Assembly: GCA_020437545.1 (NCBI GenBank)
Contig: JAGQWH010000004.1
Location: 1 to 38,289 of the forward strand
Length of the DNA: 38,289 nt
Source of the DNA: Ignavibacteriota bacterium
GTDB lineage: Bacteria; Bacteroidota; Ignavibacteria; Tepidaquicellales; Tepidaquicellaceae
Direction: 5' to 3'
The notes beneath the pieces were generated by a model. It had not been told where the DNA came from. It was given only the letters and a program-made list of their open reading frames with translations, and did not search any database. How positions within the stretch are numbered: position 1 is the stretch's first letter; every line of letters starts with the position of its first letter. Below, one piece after another: positions 1-8,192 of the stretch. The position numbers and the translations under genes were made by a program.

Positions 1-396
1 CATATTCTTAACCCCTGAGATACCTTTTACTTCGAGTTTGTATGTCAGCTCACCTGAAACAATTAATCCGGCTGATTTAAAATGAATCTTATAATCTCCC
101 TGATCCATAACATCATCTACAAGAGTTTCAAGAAGTTCGCCTTTAGAGTTACTTACGGTAAGCACTACATTTGCTTCTTCACCCAGCTCAAATTCGATAA
201 TAGTTACGTTATCACATGATGTTGATGCGCTGCTGTGCAAAATGAATAAATCTGTAATGGGTTTTTGAACAGAGCTTGTTTGAATTGCCGGATACACAGA
301 TTTACTGACCGGAGTTTTTTCCTGAGAAAATACATTTGAAATTGTCATCAGGAATACTACTAAGCAGATTGATTTTATTAATTTGATTGTAAACAT
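1..396 (-). CDS. Secreted protein with a FlgD/T9SS-like C-terminal module (3' end outside window)
   Basis: Reading leftwards from 396 there is an open frame of 132 codons that runs off the window edge, so the protein is partial. It starts MFTIKLIKSICLVVFLM, a typical Sec signal peptide, with a likely cleavage after F-S-Q near residue 25. A clear Shine-Dalgarno (AAAGGAG, 403-409) lies 6 bases before the ATG, which fixes the start. After a short linker comes a beta-sandwich-like stretch (about residues 65-130) with the pattern V-V-L-T-V-S-N-S-K-G-E-L then T-L-V-D-D and G-D-Y-K-I-H-F. This matches the FlgD-like/secretion-tail modules at the ends of other secreted proteins in the window, but the usual N-Y-P-N-P-F-N-P opening is missing. 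What it does is unknown; it is probably a small surface or secreted protein. Confidence 0.7.
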   Translation of the reverse strand, partial: MFTIKLIKSICLVVFLMTISNVFSQEKTPVSKSVYPAIQTSSVQKPITDLFILHSSASTSCDNVTIIEFELGEEANVVLTVSNSKGELLETLVDDVMDQGDYKIHFKSAGLIVSGELTYKLEVKGISGVKNM

Positions 397-652
397 TTTT
401 TTCTCCTTTGTTTAATGTTTTTTAGTTTTTTAATTAATTGATACAAAAATATGCTAAGGTTTTACATTCTCCAAAGAAACTTTTAGGCGAGTTTCACAGA
501 ATCTAACTACCACTTTGATAAAAAAAGTGTTAATTTACGCAGGAATTAAGATAAATATTTTGGAACCTTCTTAGATGGGATTTTACAATTAAGTGTTTAT
601 ACTTAGAAAAAAATCATAAAAATTAAGTAAGTTTACTAAAATATTTACCCCA

Positions 653-2134
653 ATGCACAAAAGTTCACTGCTCGAGATCCTCCGCACATTCTCCAAACAG
701 GAACTGATAAAGTTTGAGGACTTTATCATATCACCTTATTTTAATAAAAAAGAAAACGTAACAAAGCTGTTTCTTGAGGTAAAGAAATATGCTCCGGAAT
801 TTGCAAGTGAGAATCTTGAAAAAGAGAAAGTTTGGAAAGCAGTCTTTACGGGAAAGGAATACAATTATGGCATAATGAAGAATTTGATATTTGACCTGAA
901 CAAGCTTGTTGAACAATTTATGATAATTCTGAAATTGAACACAGACGAAAATAAGCAGAATGAATATCTGATGGGCTCAATGCTTGACCGAAAGCTGATT
1001 AAAATTTACAAAAATAAATATAATTCATTAAGCCTTGAGCCTGATCTTAAAGTTATTAATGAGAACCTACAGAATATAATTGATCACATTAATCATGTAA
1101 ATACAATGTTATATATGAAGTTTTTCTTTCATCATCAGTACGAGCAAAATTTCAGCCTTAAGGAATTACAGGTGAGCCGGGATTCTTCATTTATTACAGG
1201 ATTTCTGATAAAATTATTCGGAGCTTATAATGATGCTTTGGGAGTAGGTTCTAACGAAAAATCCGATCAAGGAGAAAATATCATTGTGAAATTTCTGGAT
1301 CTGATTTCTCCTGGTCTCGACGATATAGTAAAGTCGATACCGGTAACTTCTGATTTCCACTCTGTTTACGTTATGATTTATTACCGGATGTATCAGGCAT
1401 TAACAGGGAAAACCGAAGAAAAGTATCTGGAATTTAAAAAAAGTGTTTTTGAGAATATGAAAATACTTCCCAAAGTAAATATTAAAGCAATACATAATTG
1501 TCTTGCCCATGCTGCAATGGTTTCAAAATTTGAAAATCTCGACCGTAATAAGGAAATATTGCAAATAATAGATTCAATGGTGTATCAGGATGTAATTACT
1601 GAAGGTGGAAATGACAGGATTCCGCTTCATATTTTTACAACTTATATTTCAATTTGCTTTTTGTTTAATGATTCTGACATGCTTAAATCGTTTGCTGATA
1701 GATTTATTGACAAACTTGATCCTGAAGTAAAGGTCAATACAGGTATTCACATAAATTACATGTTGAGCTTTTTAAACAAATCATACAGGGATGCTTTGAA
1801 CTATTTATCAATGCTCGACATACCGTATATTTTTTTAAAACCCGGGCTTCGATATGACAAGGCAAAATGTCTTTATGAAACTGATGATTATGAAATGTTT
1901 CTCAATGAGTATGACAGCTTAAAACATTACCTTAATAATAATAAACACATATCAGAAAGAGAAAAGGATTTTCTCAAGATCAGGTTTTCCAATATAAAAA
2001 AATTGTTTAATCTCAGACAAAATTTTGACAAATATGAATGCATGAAATTGAAAAAAGAAATATCCGAATGGAAACCGGCATCTGCAAAATGGACGGCAGA
2101 AAAGCTTGAGGAGATTGAGAAGAAAAACAGTTGA
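653..2134 (+). CDS. Helical-repeat protein of unknown function, 493-aa paralog family, copy 1
   Basis: A 493-residue, highly charged protein without signal peptide or membrane segment, so probably cytoplasmic. I recognise the type (N-terminus L-L-E-I-L-R-T-F-S-K-x-E-L then F-x-D-F-I-x-S-P-Y-F-N-K) as a conserved uncharacterised family of this bacterial group, but no function. The body looks all-helical, TPR-like, and ends with an amphipathic W-T-A-E-K-L-E-E-I-E-K segment. A second copy follows 79 bases downstream and a third lies at 6192; a more distant relative is at 22611 on the minus strand. The first ~50 residues are almost identical to copy 2, whereas the middle is barely alignable by eye. 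No Shine-Dalgarno is visible; the ATG at 653 is chosen because the paralogs align from that Met. A scaffold or protein-interaction role is only a guess from the repeat-like helices. Confidence 0.8.
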   Translation: MHKSSLLEILRTFSKQELIKFEDFIISPYFNKKENVTKLFLEVKKYAPEFASENLEKEKVWKAVFTGKEYNYGIMKNLIFDLNKLVEQFMIILKLNTDENKQNEYLMGSMLDRKLIKIYKNKYNSLSLEPDLKVINENLQNIIDHINHVNTMLYMKFFFHHQYEQNFSLKELQVSRDSSFITGFLIKLFGAYNDALGVGSNEKSDQGENIIVKFLDLISPGLDDIVKSIPVTSDFHSVYVMIYYRMYQALTGKTEEKYLEFKKSVFENMKILPKVNIKAIHNCLAHAAMVSKFENLDRNKEILQIIDSMVYQDVITEGGNDRIPLHIFTTYISICFLFNDSDMLKSFADRFIDKLDPEVKVNTGIHINYMLSFLNKSYRDALNYLSMLDIPYIFLKPGLRYDKAKCLYETDDYEMFLNEYDSLKHYLNNNKHISEREKDFLKIRFSNIKKLFNLRQNFDKYECMKLKKEISEWKPASAKWTAEKLEEIEKKNS

Positions 2135-2213
2135 TAGTTGATATTTGAAAGTTGACAGTTGAAAAACTTATATCCTTAAACATAAACTTTAAATTTATTT
2201 GTAATTTGAAATT

Positions 2214-3695
2214 ATGCTGAAAAGCTCACTGCTTGAGATCCTCCGCACATTCTCCAAACAGGAACTGCTAAAGTTTGAGGACTTTATCATATCACCTTAT
2301 TTTAATAAAAAAGAAAACGTAACGATGCTGTTTCTTGAGATAAAGAAATATTTACCTGAATTGTCGAATGAGAATCTTGAGAAAGAGAAGGTCTGGAATG
2401 CAATATTTCCAGGAAAGGAATATAATTACGGGATAATGAAGAATATTATCTTTGATCTGAATAAACTTTGCGAATCCTTTCTCTCAGAGGAAATTTATAA
2501 GAAAAATGATATTCAGAGAGATCTGGATTTTATGACATCTGCTTCAGAAAGAAATCTCAGTAATCTATTGATGAGTAAATTTGATTCTGCAGAACGTGCT
2601 TTCAGTAAAAATTCTGAAAAGTTTAAAGATGATTTTGCAAGCAATTATTATGAGAATCTAAGGGATTATTATGAATTAAAGACTGTATTCCTTCAGTCAA
2701 ACAGTCAGTTTAAAAAGCGGGATGAGCTTATTAAAATGCCTGAATATCTGATCTGCGGATTTCTTATTAAATGCTTTTCCACTTTTCATAAACTCATTCT
2801 GAATAATCTCGATTTTAACATACCAGTGAAAGATAATATTGCATATCTGATCCTGAAAGAAATGGATGAAAATTCAATTATAGAAAATTTTATGAATTAT
2901 ATTAAAGAGCATTCATTTAAGAATTATCCTGTATTGAAATGTTATTACAGCATGTATAAAGCTTTGTCGCGGAATGACAGCATTGAATATTTCCATGAGT
3001 TTAAAAATGATCTATCGAAATACGGCAATTTATTTTCCGAAAACGAAATACGGGATCTGTATAATTGCTTACTAACGAGTCTGGGAAACCGGAAATTTAC
3101 CACATTGGATTTTCATGCTGAATATTTCAGTATCATTGAGATTGGATTTAAAAACAAAGTTATTCTGAACCATGAAGGTACAATCCATCCGGCTAATTTT
3201 ATATCAATAGTAAATGTATCTTCCTCAAACAATAAAATTGAATTTACTGAAAAATTTATTTCAGATTACAAAGATAAACTGCCTCAGGAATTACGTGAAA
3301 GCCTTTTTAATTATTCCATGGCTCAGTTGAATTTTTATAAAGGGAATTTTGATAAATCACTTGAATTCATTATTAAATTTCAGACAAAGGATATGATGCT
3401 GAAATTTTTTATAAAGAATCTTCAGCTGAGTATTTACTATGAGCTTAATGACCGTGTATCTTTTGATTATTCAATAGATACTTTCAGGCATTTTATAAAG
3501 AAGAATAATTTAACAAACGAATCAAGATCAATTGTTCAGGCAAAGTACAGCGATTATGTTAACAGGCTTTTTAAACTCAGAGAAAAATCAAATGCTTTTG
3601 AGCTTTCAAAATTAAAAAAAGAGATCACTGACAATAAAGCCACCAATAAGATCTGGCTTCTTGAAAAAATTAAGGAACTAGAAAAAGTAAAGTAA
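2214..3695 (+). CDS. Helical-repeat protein of unknown function, 493-aa paralog family, copy 2
   Basis: 493 residues, the same length as copy 1, no signal peptide. From about codon 4 to codon 42 its DNA matches copy 1 with only about four mismatches in 113 bases, including a run of 50-odd identical bases. Beyond that point identity falls sharply. The C-terminus (W-L-L-E-K-I-K-E-L-E-K) is again the same amphipathic type. The conserved family N-terminus contains I-S-P-Y-F-N-K-K-E-N-V and a G-K-E-Y-N-Y-G-I-M-K-N segment near residue 70, shared with copies 1 and 3. The gene probably shares a transcript with copy 1 and ends at a strong hairpin terminator 12 bases downstream. Function unknown. The sharp boundary between conserved and diverged DNA suggests gene conversion at the 5' end or strong selection on the N-terminal segment. 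Confidence 0.8.
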   Translation: MLKSSLLEILRTFSKQELLKFEDFIISPYFNKKENVTMLFLEIKKYLPELSNENLEKEKVWNAIFPGKEYNYGIMKNIIFDLNKLCESFLSEEIYKKNDIQRDLDFMTSASERNLSNLLMSKFDSAERAFSKNSEKFKDDFASNYYENLRDYYELKTVFLQSNSQFKKRDELIKMPEYLICGFLIKCFSTFHKLILNNLDFNIPVKDNIAYLILKEMDENSIIENFMNYIKEHSFKNYPVLKCYYSMYKALSRNDSIEYFHEFKNDLSKYGNLFSENEIRDLYNCLLTSLGNRKFTTLDFHAEYFSIIEIGFKNKVILNHEGTIHPANFISIVNVSSSNNKIEFTEKFISDYKDKLPQELRESLFNYSMAQLNFYKGNFDKSLEFIIKFQTKDMMLKFFIKNLQLSIYYELNDRVSFDYSIDTFRHFIKKNNLTNESRSIVQAKYSDYVNRLFKLREKSNAFELSKLKKEITDNKATNKIWLLEKIKELEKVK

Positions 3696-3707
3696 GAACT
3701 AAATGGA

Positions 3708-3750
3708 TCTCTTAACCACAGGTTTTCAGTCTGTGGTTAAGAGAGATTTT
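3708..3750 (+). terminator. Intrinsic terminator after the 493-aa paralog pair
   Basis: A perfect 14-bp stem (TCTCTTAACCACAG at 3708-3721 with its complement at 3731-3744) and a 9-base loop, followed by TTTT at 3747-3750. It sits 12 bases after the stop of the plus-strand gene ending at 3695. The opposing minus-strand gene also ends here, but no T-tract lies on that side, so it is mainly a plus-strand terminator. Confidence 0.85.
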
Positions 3751-3768
3751 ATTTAGTTATTAAAAGTT

Positions 3769-5946
3769 TTAAGGAGGTGAAATCTTAGAAACAAATGCAG
3801 TCGAATTATTAAATCCTATCAGAATGTCGGTTAAGTCTGTAACGGAATCTCCATTAAGATCAGTCACTGCATAAAGTACAGCTACAAATTCCGAAGCATC
3901 ATTATAAATGCTGACAACATCTGTCAGGTCAATTGTTCCGTTCTGATTCACGTCACCGCTGTAAAGACACCATCTTGTTCCTTTCAGAATCATATTGTTG
4001 CCATAAGCCTTGTTTGCATCAGTGGTAAAATCATAAAATGAAAAATAATCCGGAGATATAGTTACAGGTTCAGCGCTCCAGGTTTCAATGCAGTTGAAAT
4101 GTTTTGCGATGAGATAGTAATTTCCTGATGGAGCTTTTGGGAATGTAAAAACGTTTGACATTCCCTGAACATCAAGGTAAGCGAATCCGGTATCTACTAT
4201 ATTATATGGAGGACTTGATTCTGCAAGAAGAATATGAACCGGAGCAAATACATTCTGTTCATCGGTATTCTCATTATAATAACCTTCAAGGGCGGCTCTG
4301 ACATATAGATTGGATACAGAACATCCGCCTGTTGAAGAAACAGAATAAAAATATGACCATATATTAAGGCAGCTGTCATTGTTTACATATCTGAAAAGCG
4401 GTTTAGGAGAAGCCGATGAGTTGGCATAGTCGGTATTAAATGCATGATTGTAAGCAGTCGCAAAAAGATTTTTGAAGCTGTACATTGAAGCGTTTTCCAT
4501 GTTCCCGTATATATTCTTGAAAGCCACTGAAAAACTTCCATCAGCATTTCTTCTGCCGATCACATCACCGTTTTTTGAATTGTTAAATGATGTATAATCC
4601 AGAGAAGCGACATCCCAGTTATTCGCATCAATAGTGTAAAGATACCACTGATCGAAATCTCCTGTATTGAAATAATTGTCTGAATAAGTAATAAGCATGC
4701 TCTTCTGATTTGTACCTCCGTTTGATGCAATTCTTGCATTTTCAAGATTGTCTCCTGTGGGTATATATGATCCTTTTGGAACAGGATAAACAACAGAATT
4801 GCTAAATGCTTTATAAAAATACAAACCATTTTCATAACCCGGATAAGAGCTAAGGACAAATATGAGTGAATCACTTCCGTTATGGAAATTTGCAACATCT
4901 GTGAATACATAATCATTATATCCAGGAGCTACACTATAAATACTGTTTGAAAGATAAGTTATTGCCGGAGACACGCTAAATGGGCTCAGCACTCTGCATA
5001 TTTTTGTCATAAAGTAATGATCCTGTCCGGCCAGAGAATCCTGTGTAATGACAATTGTGACCCATGGATTGCCTGGGTATCTTACATTATCGGAAGTGAT
5101 CCTGGCTTTTGTATATTTGCTGTTTGCATTATATCCCGGCGGGAAAAAAGTTGTGCCTGCATAACTCAGGGAAGGGGCTGCAACAATTGTATAACCAATT
5201 AGACTCTGTCCGTAACCGCCGTCAGTAAAATATCCGAAAACTATATGAAGATATTTCTGGCCGGTTGTATTTTCGATTATTTCCATATCCATATTGTCAA
5301 AATCTATTTTATTATGGCCGCTGAATGCGATAGTTGCATAAAGATTATATGATATTCCGTTGTTTACTGAATAGAATATTTTGATTGAATCCGGTAAGGC
5401 GAATATTCCGGTATCACCATTGTACTCTCCGACTGCTACCCAGATCTTTCCGGCAGTAGCGCCTGTCTGCTCAACCTGGGCTGCCAGTCCTGCCACATAA
5501 TTCCCGTCTCCGTACATAAGATAAGATATATCAAGATTATCCGTCAATTGAGGATTTGATCTGTCTGCAGGAATTAATTTTCCAAAATCATTTGATTGAA
5601 TCTGTGTAATGGTGGAGCCATTTGTCTTTTCGATTTCTTTTTGAAGCTGAACCATCTTGTCCCCATCGGCTTTGGAATTCCCGGGTTGTTTCAGCTTTTC
5701 GATCTGATCCTGAATATTTTTTTCTTTATCAGAAAATTTATTCAAAGGAGATCTGTTAATTATGCTGTTATCCATTATAGGAGATACAGGAGTTTCTGAT
5801 TTCAGCACAATGTTATCCATCCCGGATTTATTTGCAGGCAGTTTTAGTACCTGTGCGATTGAAGAACTTAGGAATAAAAAGAATGAAAGTAAAATTACAG
5901 ATAAAATGATCAGTAATTGATTGCGTTTAGTATTTATAGTATTCAT
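3769..5946 (-). CDS. Secreted beta-propeller-like protein with C-terminal dockerin-type repeats
   Basis: 725 residues with an N-terminal signal peptide (hydrophobic stretch L-L-I-I-L-S-V-I-L-L-S-F-F-L-F-L, cut near residue 31, S-I-A-Q). Residues ~70-115 form a short charged, coiled-coil-like linker. The central ~500 residues are rich in W, Y, G and N with strand-like patterns resembling sialidase/BNR-type propellers, without clear catalytic residues. The last ~65 residues carry two dockerin-type calcium loops, G-D-V-N-Q-N-G-T-I-D-L-T-D and D-L-N-G-D-S-V-T-D-L-T-D. This is a tail seen on surface proteins in place of the T9SS domain used by its neighbours. It lies on the opposite strand between paralog copies 2 and 3. 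The start is 25 bases from a large palindromic element (5972-6046), so its mRNA leader may include that structure. No enzyme activity can be assigned. Confidence 0.75.
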   Translation of the reverse strand: MNTINTKRNQLLIILSVILLSFFLFLSSSIAQVLKLPANKSGMDNIVLKSETPVSPIMDNSIINRSPLNKFSDKEKNIQDQIEKLKQPGNSKADGDKMVQLQKEIEKTNGSTITQIQSNDFGKLIPADRSNPQLTDNLDISYLMYGDGNYVAGLAAQVEQTGATAGKIWVAVGEYNGDTGIFALPDSIKIFYSVNNGISYNLYATIAFSGHNKIDFDNMDMEIIENTTGQKYLHIVFGYFTDGGYGQSLIGYTIVAAPSLSYAGTTFFPPGYNANSKYTKARITSDNVRYPGNPWVTIVITQDSLAGQDHYFMTKICRVLSPFSVSPAITYLSNSIYSVAPGYNDYVFTDVANFHNGSDSLIFVLSSYPGYENGLYFYKAFSNSVVYPVPKGSYIPTGDNLENARIASNGGTNQKSMLITYSDNYFNTGDFDQWYLYTIDANNWDVASLDYTSFNNSKNGDVIGRRNADGSFSVAFKNIYGNMENASMYSFKNLFATAYNHAFNTDYANSSASPKPLFRYVNNDSCLNIWSYFYSVSSTGGCSVSNLYVRAALEGYYNENTDEQNVFAPVHILLAESSPPYNIVDTGFAYLDVQGMSNVFTFPKAPSGNYYLIAKHFNCIETWSAEPVTISPDYFSFYDFTTDANKAYGNNMILKGTRWCLYSGDVNQNGTIDLTDVVSIYNDASEFVAVLYAVTDLNGDSVTDLTDILIGFNNSTAFVSKISPP

Positions 5947-5971
5947 TATAAATGATTAAAATTTTTAAATT

Positions 5972-6046
5972 AAAACAATAACCCGGCATACCGGCATGCC
6001 TTTTAAGGAAAGAAGCCCGCGTGCTTCTTGTCCGGGTTATTGTTTT
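5972..6046. repeat. Compound palindromic element (REP/MITE-like) in a divergent intergenic region
   Basis: A perfect 15-bp outer stem (AAAACAATAACCCGG at 5972-5986, complement at 6032-6046) encloses about 45 bases that hold two further hairpins: GGCAT/ATGCC (5985-5989 with 5996-6000, overlapping the base of the outer stem) and AGAAGC/GCTTCT (6011-6016 with 6023-6028). It is visibly GC-richer than the surrounding spacer. It lies between two divergently transcribed genes, where no terminator is expected, and only 25 bases from the start codon at 5946. Architecture and composition resemble dispersed REP-like palindromes; copy number elsewhere cannot be seen here. Confidence 0.7.
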
Positions 6047-6191
6047 TAAATGAACTGTTACAAAACTAACCGTGATTAACTTATATAGCAAAGAAAGTTT
6101 TTTCAGGTTTTCATCTGATTTAAAAAACAAAAACCCGAATTTTGTATCGTAATACCAATAAATTTAATTTATCTTTCACCTACAGACATAT

Positions 6192-7676
6192 ATGTTAAAA
6201 ACATCATTAATTGAAATATTAAAGACATTTTCATCTGAGGAACTTAAAAAGTTTGATGATTTTGTTAACTCTCCTTATTTTAATAAAAAGACTCCCGTCA
6301 TAAATCTATGGAAAGAAATAAAAAAACTTTCACCGGAATTTAATTCTGAAAGTCTGGACAGAAAACTTATTTATAGTAAATTGTTCCCTTCAAAAGAATT
6401 CAATTACGGGGTGATGAAAAATTTAATTTTCGACCTGACAAGGCTTGCTGAAAACTTTACCGTGATCGAATCCTTTCTTGAAGATGAATTGTCAAAAAAA
6501 TTAAACCTGATATATGGACTGGAGGATCGAAATCTTGTGGATTTATATGTTTCTAAATTTGAGACCATAGAAAAGACCGCACTGGATATGAGTTTTAAGA
6601 ACAATATTGTAAGGGAAGATTTCTATTTATGGATGTGGAAGCTCTTTATGGATAAATGGAATTTTGATAATCAATTCATTCATACAAAAAGTTATGAGAA
6701 AAACATTCATAACAGCTCGGATTATTTTCTGGCATTTATACTTATAAAATCGTTTATAATGTATCATAATATTGGAGGTCAAAAGTTCATTCATAATTCT
6801 TTAAATGAACCCAGCTCAATTGAAATATTCTTAAATGAAATTTCATCAAATAACGTTGTGGAGAAACTCATTTCGTCAATCAAGCCTGAGCTGAATGAAG
6901 TTTCGACAGTATTGGATGTATATCATAAAATGTATTTATCAGTTTCAGAAAACAGTACTTTAGAAAGTTATTTGGATTTTAAACATTCTTTGATGAAAAA
7001 CACAGTACTATTTTCAAAAAACGATTTGAATGCGTTATTTATTACATTATCAAATTGTCTTGGCCGTAATAATTTTAAAGAAATAAATCATAGTGAAGAG
7101 ACTCTTGAAATTTATGAATTCAGGATTGAAAATGATCTTTTAGTTACACATGAAGGAAAGCTTTGGGATCAGGAAGTTATAAGATATATTTCAATGGCCG
7201 GTAACATGGAAAGAATTGATCTTCTCGAAAAATTCATGGATAAAATGCAAAATCGAATTAGAGAAGAGACAAAAGAAAATCTTATTAAATTTGCCAGCGC
7301 TAACATTCTTTTAATTAAAAAAGAATATAATAAAGCCCTTGAAGTTACTTCATCAATAAAGTTTGATCTTTTTACAATGAAGTTTTATATCAAGAATCTC
7401 CAGCTAAAGATCTATTACGAACTTAATGAATATGATCCGTTTTCACTTTCACTGGATTCGTATAAACACTTTCTGAGTAGAAATAAAAATGTAAGTGATA
7501 AAATGAAATCCTACAATAAATCTTTTTGCGATTTTATAGAACAGCTTTTCGAACAAAAAAATAACTATGATGAAAACATATTCGAAGAAGTGAAAATCAA
7601 AATTTATGAGCATTACGGAAAAAACAACACATGGATAATGAGAAAAGTAAGGGAAATTGAACTAAAGTTCGGATAA
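6192..7676 (+). CDS. Helical-repeat protein of unknown function, 493-aa paralog family, copy 3
   Basis: 494 residues, the most diverged of the three plus-strand copies, but with the same landmarks: M-L-K-T-S-L-I-E-I-L-K-T-F-S at the start, N-S-P-Y-F-N-K-K near residue 27, K-E-F-N-Y-G-V-M-K-N near residue 70, a late K-F-Y-I-K-N-L-Q-L-K-I-Y-Y-E-L-N-E motif shared with copy 2, and a W-I-M-R-K-V-R-E-I-E-L tail. Copies 2 and 3 are closer to each other in the C-terminal half than to copy 1, while copies 1 and 2 share their N-terminal DNA. That mosaic pattern argues for recombination among copies. The gene is predicted cytoplasmic, with no signal peptide or membrane helix. It reads divergently from the dockerin-tailed gene across the palindromic element. 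Function unknown. Confidence 0.8.
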   Translation: MLKTSLIEILKTFSSEELKKFDDFVNSPYFNKKTPVINLWKEIKKLSPEFNSESLDRKLIYSKLFPSKEFNYGVMKNLIFDLTRLAENFTVIESFLEDELSKKLNLIYGLEDRNLVDLYVSKFETIEKTALDMSFKNNIVREDFYLWMWKLFMDKWNFDNQFIHTKSYEKNIHNSSDYFLAFILIKSFIMYHNIGGQKFIHNSLNEPSSIEIFLNEISSNNVVEKLISSIKPELNEVSTVLDVYHKMYLSVSENSTLESYLDFKHSLMKNTVLFSKNDLNALFITLSNCLGRNNFKEINHSEETLEIYEFRIENDLLVTHEGKLWDQEVIRYISMAGNMERIDLLEKFMDKMQNRIREETKENLIKFASANILLIKKEYNKALEVTSSIKFDLFTMKFYIKNLQLKIYYELNEYDPFSLSLDSYKHFLSRNKNVSDKMKSYNKSFCDFIEQLFEQKNNYDENIFEEVKIKIYEHYGKNNTWIMRKVREIELKFG

Positions 7677-7800
7677 ATATTTTTTATATATACTTTCCGG
7701 ATATTTAAAAACCAATAAAATCTTTATTGAAATTCCAGATAATAAATAGTATGTTAAGCCCGTTAACAAATAATATATCATTTCAACAAAAAAACAATTT

Positions 7801-8013
7801 ATGACCGAAGTAAAAACCAGTTCACACACTATTTTTCCACCGGCCGGATCATGGAATAATGCAGGCGAAAAGTCTCATTCAATATTCCCACCGGCAGGAT
7901 CATGGAACGATGCCAGCGAAAAATCACATTCGATTTTCCCGCCTGCAGGTTCATGGGATAAAGCATGTGAAAAGTCACACTCAATATTCCCACCGGCAGG
8001 ATCGTGGAAGTAA
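7801..8013 (+). CDS. Putative multi-core RiPP precursor: four 17-residue repeats
   Basis: A 70-residue protein with a 7-residue start (MTEVKTS) followed by four tandem copies of a 17-residue unit, consensus SHSIFPPAGSWNDASEK; the last copy stops after W-K. S-H, I-F-P-P-A-G-S-W and E-K are constant. The residues after Trp vary (N-N, N-D, D-K, K), and the third unit has a Cys. The four DNA copies differ at many synonymous positions (for example Ile att/ata and Pro-Pro ccaccg/ccgcct) while the peptide is preserved, which indicates selection on the protein. The gene has its own terminator 22 bases downstream and is followed by two radical SAM enzymes. That layout resembles multi-core precursors of ribosomally made, modified peptides. 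The near-absence of a leader is unusual. Repeated Trp, His, Phe and Pro would be possible modification sites; a cut at each K-S junction would release identical-sized peptides. The function is inference; the repeat structure is directly seen. Confidence 0.75.
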   Translation: MTEVKTSSHTIFPPAGSWNNAGEKSHSIFPPAGSWNDASEKSHSIFPPAGSWDKACEKSHSIFPPAGSWK

Positions 8014-8035
8014 GAGTTTAACTTATTTTTTAACG

Positions 8036-8072
8036 AAGTCCCGTGAAAGTAATTCTTTGCGGGACTTTTTTT
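8036..8072 (+). terminator. Intrinsic terminator/attenuator after the repeat-peptide gene
   Basis: AAGTCCCG (8036-8043) pairs with CGGGACTT (8060-8067); with two G-U pairs the stem extends to about 12 bp around a loop of about 9 bases. Seven T follow at 8066-8072. It lies between the repeat-peptide gene and the first radical SAM gene. Partial read-through would give much more precursor than enzyme mRNA, as is common in RiPP operons. Confidence 0.85.
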
Positions 8073-8157
8073 AATTAGATAAAAAGTTTGTAAAGTTTTT
8101 AATGTTTGTAAAGCAAATTTAAATTTTAGCTTTAAAAAAAATGTTACATACTTTATG

Positions 8158-8184
8158 AACTTTACTAACTTTACCAACTTTATA
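8158..8184 (+). repeat. Three 9-bp direct repeats just before a start codon
   Basis: AACTTTACT, AACTTTACC and AACTTTATA run in tandem and end 8 bases before the ATG at 8193, where a ribosome-binding site would lie. No Shine-Dalgarno is present. Confidence 0.7.
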
Positions 8185-8192
8185 TACAAAAA

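Noticed and set aside
2135-2213. GTTGA-rich direct repeats between the first two paralogs
   Set aside because: Irregular unit length and sequence; too weak to list as a repeat, although in keeping with the repeat-rich spacers.
7801-8013. CRISPR-like array, because of the 51-base periodicity
   Set aside because: Repeat units are contiguous, vary at synonymous sites, have no unique spacers, and encode a continuous protein.
7859-8189. Other long frames across the repeat-peptide gene on both strands
   Set aside because: Synonymous drift between the four units preserves only the frame starting at 7801; the others are shadows of the repetition.
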